9,334 nt of DNA from SIG440 sp045592585. GTDB lineage: Bacteria; Bacillota; Clostridia; Monoglobales; Monoglobaceae. The notes beneath the pieces were generated by a model. The model saw only the letters and a program-made list of their open reading frames with translations, searched no databases and was not told the DNA's origin. Shown piece by piece: positions 6,800 through 9,334 of the stretch (positions are counted from its first letter, which is position 1; the number at the start of each line of letters is the position of its first letter). The stretch spans positions 1 through 9,334 of the forward strand of contig JAZNVB010000060.1 in assembly GCA_045592585.1 (NCBI GenBank), written 5' to 3'. The translations under genes were made by a program, and so were the position numbers.

Positions 6800-6840
6800 G
6801 AGAAAAATTACTTTTTGTACTGAAAAAATATAATTTTCTC
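6800..6840. repeat. AT-rich inverted repeat between divergent promoters
   Basis: GAGAAAAATTAC-TTTTT (6800-6816) is mirrored by the complement of AAAAAA-TATAATTTTCTC (6823-6840) around GTACTG, with one or two small offsets. It abuts the -35 of the leftward promoter and ends 15 bases before the -35 of the rightward one. Neither predicted transcript includes it, so any role is at the DNA level: an operator for a dimeric regulator, or back-to-back UP elements. Confidence 0.55.
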
Positions 6841-6855
6841 AAATGCAGGGTTTTC

Positions 6856-6884
6856 TTGACAAATTCTTTGTTTTATGCAATAAT
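6856..6884 (+). promoter_or_regulatory. Strong sigma-A promoter of the AI-2E/YtvI-like gene
   Basis: A consensus TTGACA (6856-6861), a 17-base spacer and AATAAT (6879-6884) preceded by TGC form a near-ideal vegetative promoter with an extended -10. The start is expected near 6891, giving a leader of about 56 bases before the ATG at 6947. The site also rules out the longer reading frame that begins at a TTG at 6884. Confidence 0.85.
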
Positions 6885-6929
6885 TGTTACAGAAAAACTT
6901 AGTGGTATTTAATTATGAAAATCTTCAGA

Positions 6930-6936
6930 AAGGAAG
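6930..6936 (+). promoter_or_regulatory. Ribosome binding site that sets the AI-2E-like start
   Basis: AAGGAAG lies 10 bases before the ATG at 6947. It supports that start over the upstream TTG in the same frame (6884), which would lie inside the promoter. Confidence 0.7.
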
Positions 6937-6946
6937 TAGTCCTGAC

Positions 6947-8032
6947 ATGCAAAATGAACATATTGAAAAACGCAGGGAATTTATTATAAACACGGCTTAT
7001 ATAGGGCTTGTTGTTGCGCTGGCTTATCTTGGCTTTAAGTATGCCGCAAGCTGGCTTATGCCTTTTATTGTGGGATTTATTATTGCGCTGGCTGTTAACG
7101 GGCCTGTAAACGCAATATGCAAGCGCATTAAAATCAACCGCAAGTTCTGCACCTTTATTATTCTTGTTGTTGAATATGCTTTGTTCAGTTTGCTTTTGTG
7201 GGGTCTTGGCGCAAAAATCCTCAATTCCCTTAAAGACTTATTTTCAAATCTGCCCACCTATTATGACAACAACATAGAGCCATTTATTCAGTGGGTTTAC
7301 CAGTCAATAACAAACATGGCAAAAAACATATCCCCCGAAACATTGGATACGATATACACCGTGCTTGAAAATTCCACCGACTCAATCCGTGAATTTGTCA
7401 TCAATCTGTCGGCTTCTGTGGGTAAACTCTTGGCAAGCACTACTTCAAAACTACCTTTTTACTTTATATCTGTTATCTTTGCAATTTTATCGTCCATATT
7501 CATCAGTATGGACTTTAATGGTATTGTTTCATTTATAAAAAAGCAACTTCCCCCTAAGGCTGCAGGGTTTTTAGGTGATGCAAAGAATCATCTGGGCAAA
7601 ACAATCCTGAAGTATCTTCAGGCATACCTTATAATCTTTGTTCTTACATTTACAGAGCTTTCTATCGGTCTTTCTATATTGAAAATCGAAAATGCAATAG
7701 GCTTTGCCGCGCTTATAGCTTTGGCCGATATTTTTCCTGTTCTCGGTACGGGCGGAATTCTTATCCCCTGGTCACTTATCTCACTGCTGAACCACAACTA
7801 CTCTGTCGCAATTGGTCTTATTGTTCTTTATCTGATTATCATAGTTGTAAGGAATTTTGCTGAACCTAAAATCATAGGTGACCAATTGGGGCTTCATCCT
7901 CTTGTCACTTTGATTGCCATTTATCTTGGATATCTTTGGATGGGTGTTGGCGGAATGATTCTTTTGCCTATAACATTAACCATTCTTCTGGGTCTTCACA
8001 AAAACGGAAGAATTAAACTGTGGAAGGACTAA
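6947..8032 (+). CDS. AI-2E family transporter, YtvI-like permease
   Basis: Polytopic membrane protein of 361 residues, typical of the AI-2E/PerM family (PF01594). Hydrophobic segments lie near 12-29, 33-51, 67-87, 170-187, 225-245, 250-265, 268-281, 286-302 and 316-349. A long polar stretch, about 90-168, lies between early and middle helices, as is usual in the family. Family motifs in the C-terminal half include DIFPVLGTGGILIPW (261-275) and RNFAEPKIIGDQLGLHPLVT (302-321), followed by a glycine-rich final helix. The layout and the GTGGILIPW motif resemble YtvI, a sporulation-linked member in Bacilli and Clostridia, but the promoter seen is vegetative in type and not sigma-E-like, so I leave the symbol blank. 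The substrate is unknown; the family name does not prove autoinducer-2 transport. It is monocistronic, divergent from the pyrH operon, and followed by a terminator. Confidence 0.92.
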   Translation: MQNEHIEKRREFIINTAYIGLVVALAYLGFKYAASWLMPFIVGFIIALAVNGPVNAICKRIKINRKFCTFIILVVEYALFSLLLWGLGAKILNSLKDLFSNLPTYYDNNIEPFIQWVYQSITNMAKNISPETLDTIYTVLENSTDSIREFVINLSASVGKLLASTTSKLPFYFISVIFAILSSIFISMDFNGIVSFIKKQLPPKAAGFLGDAKNHLGKTILKYLQAYLIIFVLTFTELSIGLSILKIENAIGFAALIALADIFPVLGTGGILIPWSLISLLNHNYSVAIGLIVLYLIIIVVRNFAEPKIIGDQLGLHPLVTLIAIYLGYLWMGVGGMILLPITLTILLGLHKNGRIKLWKD

Positions 8033-8041
8033 TCTGATCAC

Positions 8042-8075
8042 AAAACCCGATATCTTTGACGTCGGGTTTTATTTA
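8042..8075 (+). terminator. Terminator after the AI-2E-like gene
   Basis: AAAACCCGA (8042-8050) pairs with TCGGGTTTT (8062-8070) across an 11-base loop and is followed by ATTTAT, so the T-run is TTTTATTTAT. The hairpin begins 10 bases after the stop codon. Confidence 0.85.
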
Positions 8076-8081
8076 TATAAT
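8056..8081 (+). promoter_or_regulatory. Candidate promoter for the dehydrogenase gene
   Basis: A perfect TATAAT lies at 8076-8081. The only -35-like hexamer nearby is TTGACG at 8056-8061, inside the preceding terminator, with a spacer of just 14 bases, which is shorter than normal. If the -10 is used, transcription starts near 8088, at the beginning of the foldable leader. Read-through from the upstream gene is the alternative. Confidence 0.35.
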
Positions 8082-8085
8082 AGGA

Positions 8086-8218
8086 AATTGCGTGTTTTCT
8101 ATCATACAGAAACAATTTAAATGCCTGTGCAAAATTTTAGGCTTTACCGAAAAGCACATAGGCAAACAAAGCGCAATTAGCTGCGACCGCCGTCTGCGGC
8201 GGGCGGCAAAGCCGTTTT
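8086..8218 (+). other. Possible structured 5' leader with terminator-like hairpin
   Basis: By eye, AATTGCG (8086-8092) pairs with CGCAATT (8172-8178) and could close a junction of two inner stems: TGTTTTCT with AGAAACA (8093-8100/8108-8114, one bulge) and TGCCTGTGC with GCACATAGGCA (8122-8130/8154-8164, two-base bulge). A very GC-rich part follows: CCGCCG-TCTG-CGGCGG (8187-8202), then CGGC-AAA-GCCG and TTTTGTTCTT (8204-8224), a short terminator-like element just before the Shine-Dalgarno. I do not recognise a known riboswitch class. Short stems in a 130-base region can arise by chance. Confidence 0.3.
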
Positions 8219-8232
8219 GTTCTTAAATGTAT

Positions 8233-8238
8233 AGGAGA
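8233..8238 (+). promoter_or_regulatory. Ribosome binding site that sets the dehydrogenase start
   Basis: AGGAGA lies six bases before the ATG at 8245. The in-frame ATG at 8227 lies upstream of this site and has no Shine-Dalgarno of its own, so the protein begins MKIAILDKS. Confidence 0.85.
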
Positions 8239-8244
8239 ATTACA

Positions 8245-9189
8245 ATGAAAATAGCTATTCTTGATAAATCGACTTTAGGTTCCGATATTGACCTTTCAGC
8301 CATATCTGCTTTGGGAGACATTTTGGAATATCCAACCACCGCCCCCGAAGATATGACCAACCATATCGGCGATGCCGAGGTTATAGTTGTAAACAAAATA
8401 AAGTGTAACGAAAATACACTGAAAAACGCTGAAAATCTTAAGCTTATTTGTGTCGCGGCAACAGGCTATGACAACATCGACCTTGAATACTGCAAAAGCC
8501 GTGGCATAGGGCTGTGTAATGTTCCCGGATATTCTACCGACAGTGTTGCTCAGGTATCAGTTGCAATGGCAATGTCACTTGCCACTCATCTTACAGAATA
8601 CCGCAACAACGTAAACTCAGGCAAGTATACCGAATCAGGAGTTGCCAACTGCCTTGTTCCTGTTTTTCACGAAATGAGTTCTTTTGTATGGGGAGTTGTA
8701 GGAGGCGGCGGAATAGGCACAAAGGTTGCTGAAATCGCAAAAGCCATCGGATGCAAAGTTATAGTATGCCGACGCAAACAGGAGGGAGATTTCCCTCTTG
8801 CGGATATCGACACACTCTGCCGTGAATGTGACATTATTTCCCTGCACGTCCCTTTGTCTGACGCCACACGCAATATGCTTAGCCGCAGTCGGATTGAATC
8901 ATTAAAGCAAGGTGCTATTGTCATAAATACTGCAAGAGGTGCCGTTGCAGATGAACAAGCCCTTGCAGATGCGACAAAATCAGGAAAAATTCTGCTTGGC
9001 TGTGATGTGTATTCTGTCGAGCCATTTGGGAAGGATCATCCCTTTTATGCAATCAAAGACCTTGACAACGTACTGCTTACACCTCATATGGCATGGGGAG
9101 CATTTGAGTCACGGATGCGATGCATAAAAATTATTTCAGAGAATATAAAACGCTTTTTCGACGGTAATGCTCAAAACAGAATAGTATAA
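8245..9189 (+). CDS. D-2-hydroxyacid dehydrogenase (glycerate dehydrogenase / hydroxypyruvate reductase type)
   Basis: Cytoplasmic NAD(P)-linked oxidoreductase that interconverts 2-keto acids and D-2-hydroxy acids. It has 314 residues, normal for the family. The N-terminal substrate half includes AATGYDNIDLEYCKSRGI (71-88) and VPGYSTDSVAQ (93-103). The Rossmann fold begins at GVVGGGGIG (150-158), with GxGxxG at Gly153, Gly155 and Gly158. The catalytic triad is intact: Arg231 in NTARGAVAD, Glu259 in DVYSVEP and His281 in TPHMAWG. The H-x-A-W form of the last motif is common in glycerate dehydrogenases and hydroxypyruvate reductases, so those are the favoured substrates. At the end of the second Rossmann strand, where NAD enzymes carry an acidic residue, the sequence reads CRRK (175-178), which suggests a preference for NADP(H). 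It stands alone between terminators; no serine or glycerate pathway gene is adjacent. Confidence 0.9.
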   Translation: MKIAILDKSTLGSDIDLSAISALGDILEYPTTAPEDMTNHIGDAEVIVVNKIKCNENTLKNAENLKLICVAATGYDNIDLEYCKSRGIGLCNVPGYSTDSVAQVSVAMAMSLATHLTEYRNNVNSGKYTESGVANCLVPVFHEMSSFVWGVVGGGGIGTKVAEIAKAIGCKVIVCRRKQEGDFPLADIDTLCRECDIISLHVPLSDATRNMLSRSRIESLKQGAIVINTARGAVADEQALADATKSGKILLGCDVYSVEPFGKDHPFYAIKDLDNVLLTPHMAWGAFESRMRCIKIISENIKRFFDGNAQNRIV

Positions 9190-9215
9190 AAAAAGCTCCC
9201 TTGGCGGAGCTTTTT
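9188..9215. terminator. Bidirectional terminator between dehydrogenase gene and prmA
   Basis: GCTCC (9195-9199), loop CTTGGC and GGAGC (9206-9210) are flanked by seven A residues on the left and five T residues on the right. The flanks also pair, so the structure ends transcripts on both strands. Its left flank begins in the stop codon of the dehydrogenase gene, and it lies 10 bases beyond the prmA stop. Confidence 0.88.
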
Positions 9216-9225
9216 CTATACTATT

Positions 9226-9334
9226 TTACAACGTACAAACCATTGCTGCCCATTCGCCCATAGTGCGAACTTCTTTTACTTTAAGTCCGGCGTTTTCAAG
9301 TGCGGCAACAACCTCGTCCTTTCGGTCGATAATT
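9226..9334 (-). CDS. prmA: Ribosomal protein L11 methyltransferase PrmA, C-terminal end only
   Basis: Only the last 35 residues and the stop are inside the window; the rest lies to the right. They begin IIDRKDEVVAALENAGLKV and continue to MGEWAAMVCTL. This matches the PrmA C-terminus, where a final methyltransferase strand carries the pattern GII-x(3)-x-x-EV-x-x-AL-x-x-x-GF followed by GEW-x-x-x-V. PrmA trimethylates ribosomal protein L11 in the cytoplasm using S-adenosylmethionine. The gene is transcribed towards the dehydrogenase gene and ends at the shared terminator. Identification rests on a short piece, but its two blocks are characteristic. Confidence 0.8.
   Translation of the reverse strand, partial: IIDRKDEVVAALENAGLKVKEVRTMGEWAAMVCTL

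Noticed and set aside
6884..6946. Longer N-terminus for the AI-2E-like protein starting at a TTG at 6884
   Set aside because: The codon lies at the end of the -10 box, before the expected transcription start, and has no ribosome binding site. The ATG at 6947 has one.
6915..6989. Short reading frame in the leader of the AI-2E-like gene, starting at ATG 6915 and overlapping its start
   Set aside because: No Shine-Dalgarno precedes it and the peptide (24 codons) shows no regulatory features.
8227..8244. Upstream in-frame ATG for the dehydrogenase (six additional residues)
   Set aside because: The AGGAGA Shine-Dalgarno lies after this ATG and is properly spaced for the ATG at 8245; family members begin near MKIAIL.
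1..9334. CRISPR arrays, insertion sequences, tRNA genes, toxin-antitoxin or phage genes
   Set aside because: I saw no regularly spaced repeats, transposase motifs, cloverleaf sequences or defence-type proteins. Codon use and gene order look like stable core chromosome.

Overview
The window looks like chromosome of a Gram-positive, low-to-mid GC Clostridia bacterium, probably near the Ruminococcaceae/Oscillospiraceae. This rests on the gene order pyrH-frr-uppS-cdsA-dxr-rseP, a DUF1540 mini-protein, a YtvI-like AI-2E family membrane protein, an ammonia-dependent asparagine synthetase (AsnA), and strong AGGAGG-type ribosome binding sites. The placement is an inference from gene content; no rRNA is present to confirm it.

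Layout. Left edge (1-699, minus): asnA, cut off at its C-terminus by the window. 854-1009 (plus): a 51-residue Cys-rich DUF1540 protein whose stop codon lies inside a convergent terminator. 1106-6732 (minus): a seven-gene operon read right to left, made of an unrecognised membrane/coiled-coil protein, pyrH, frr, uppS, cdsA, dxr and rseP. It starts at a good sigma-A-type promoter with an extended -10 (6771-6799). 6947-8032 (plus): a divergent AI-2E/YtvI-like permease with its own strong promoter (6856-6884) and terminator. 8245-9189 (plus): a D-2-hydroxyacid dehydrogenase behind a 212-base intergenic stretch with foldable, partly very GC-rich sequence. Right edge (9226-9334, minus): the last 35 codons of prmA. 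The last two genes converge on a shared bidirectional terminator.

The operon joins essential cell-growth functions. PyrH makes UDP for nucleic acid and wall precursors, and Frr recycles ribosomes. UppS makes the C55 lipid carrier for wall synthesis, and CdsA makes CDP-diacylglycerol for phospholipids. Dxr commits carbon to the MEP isoprenoid pathway that feeds UppS, and RseP is the site-2 intramembrane protease.

Most of the window is conserved housekeeping DNA, and I see no mobile element, CRISPR array or defence system. The points most worth a second look are: (i) a membrane coiled-coil protein heading the operon where rpsB-tsf often sits; (ii) a near-perfect intrinsic terminator inside the operon between uppS and cdsA; (iii) an AT-rich inverted repeat exactly between the two divergent promoters; and (iv) a possible structured leader with a terminator-like hairpin before the dehydrogenase gene.
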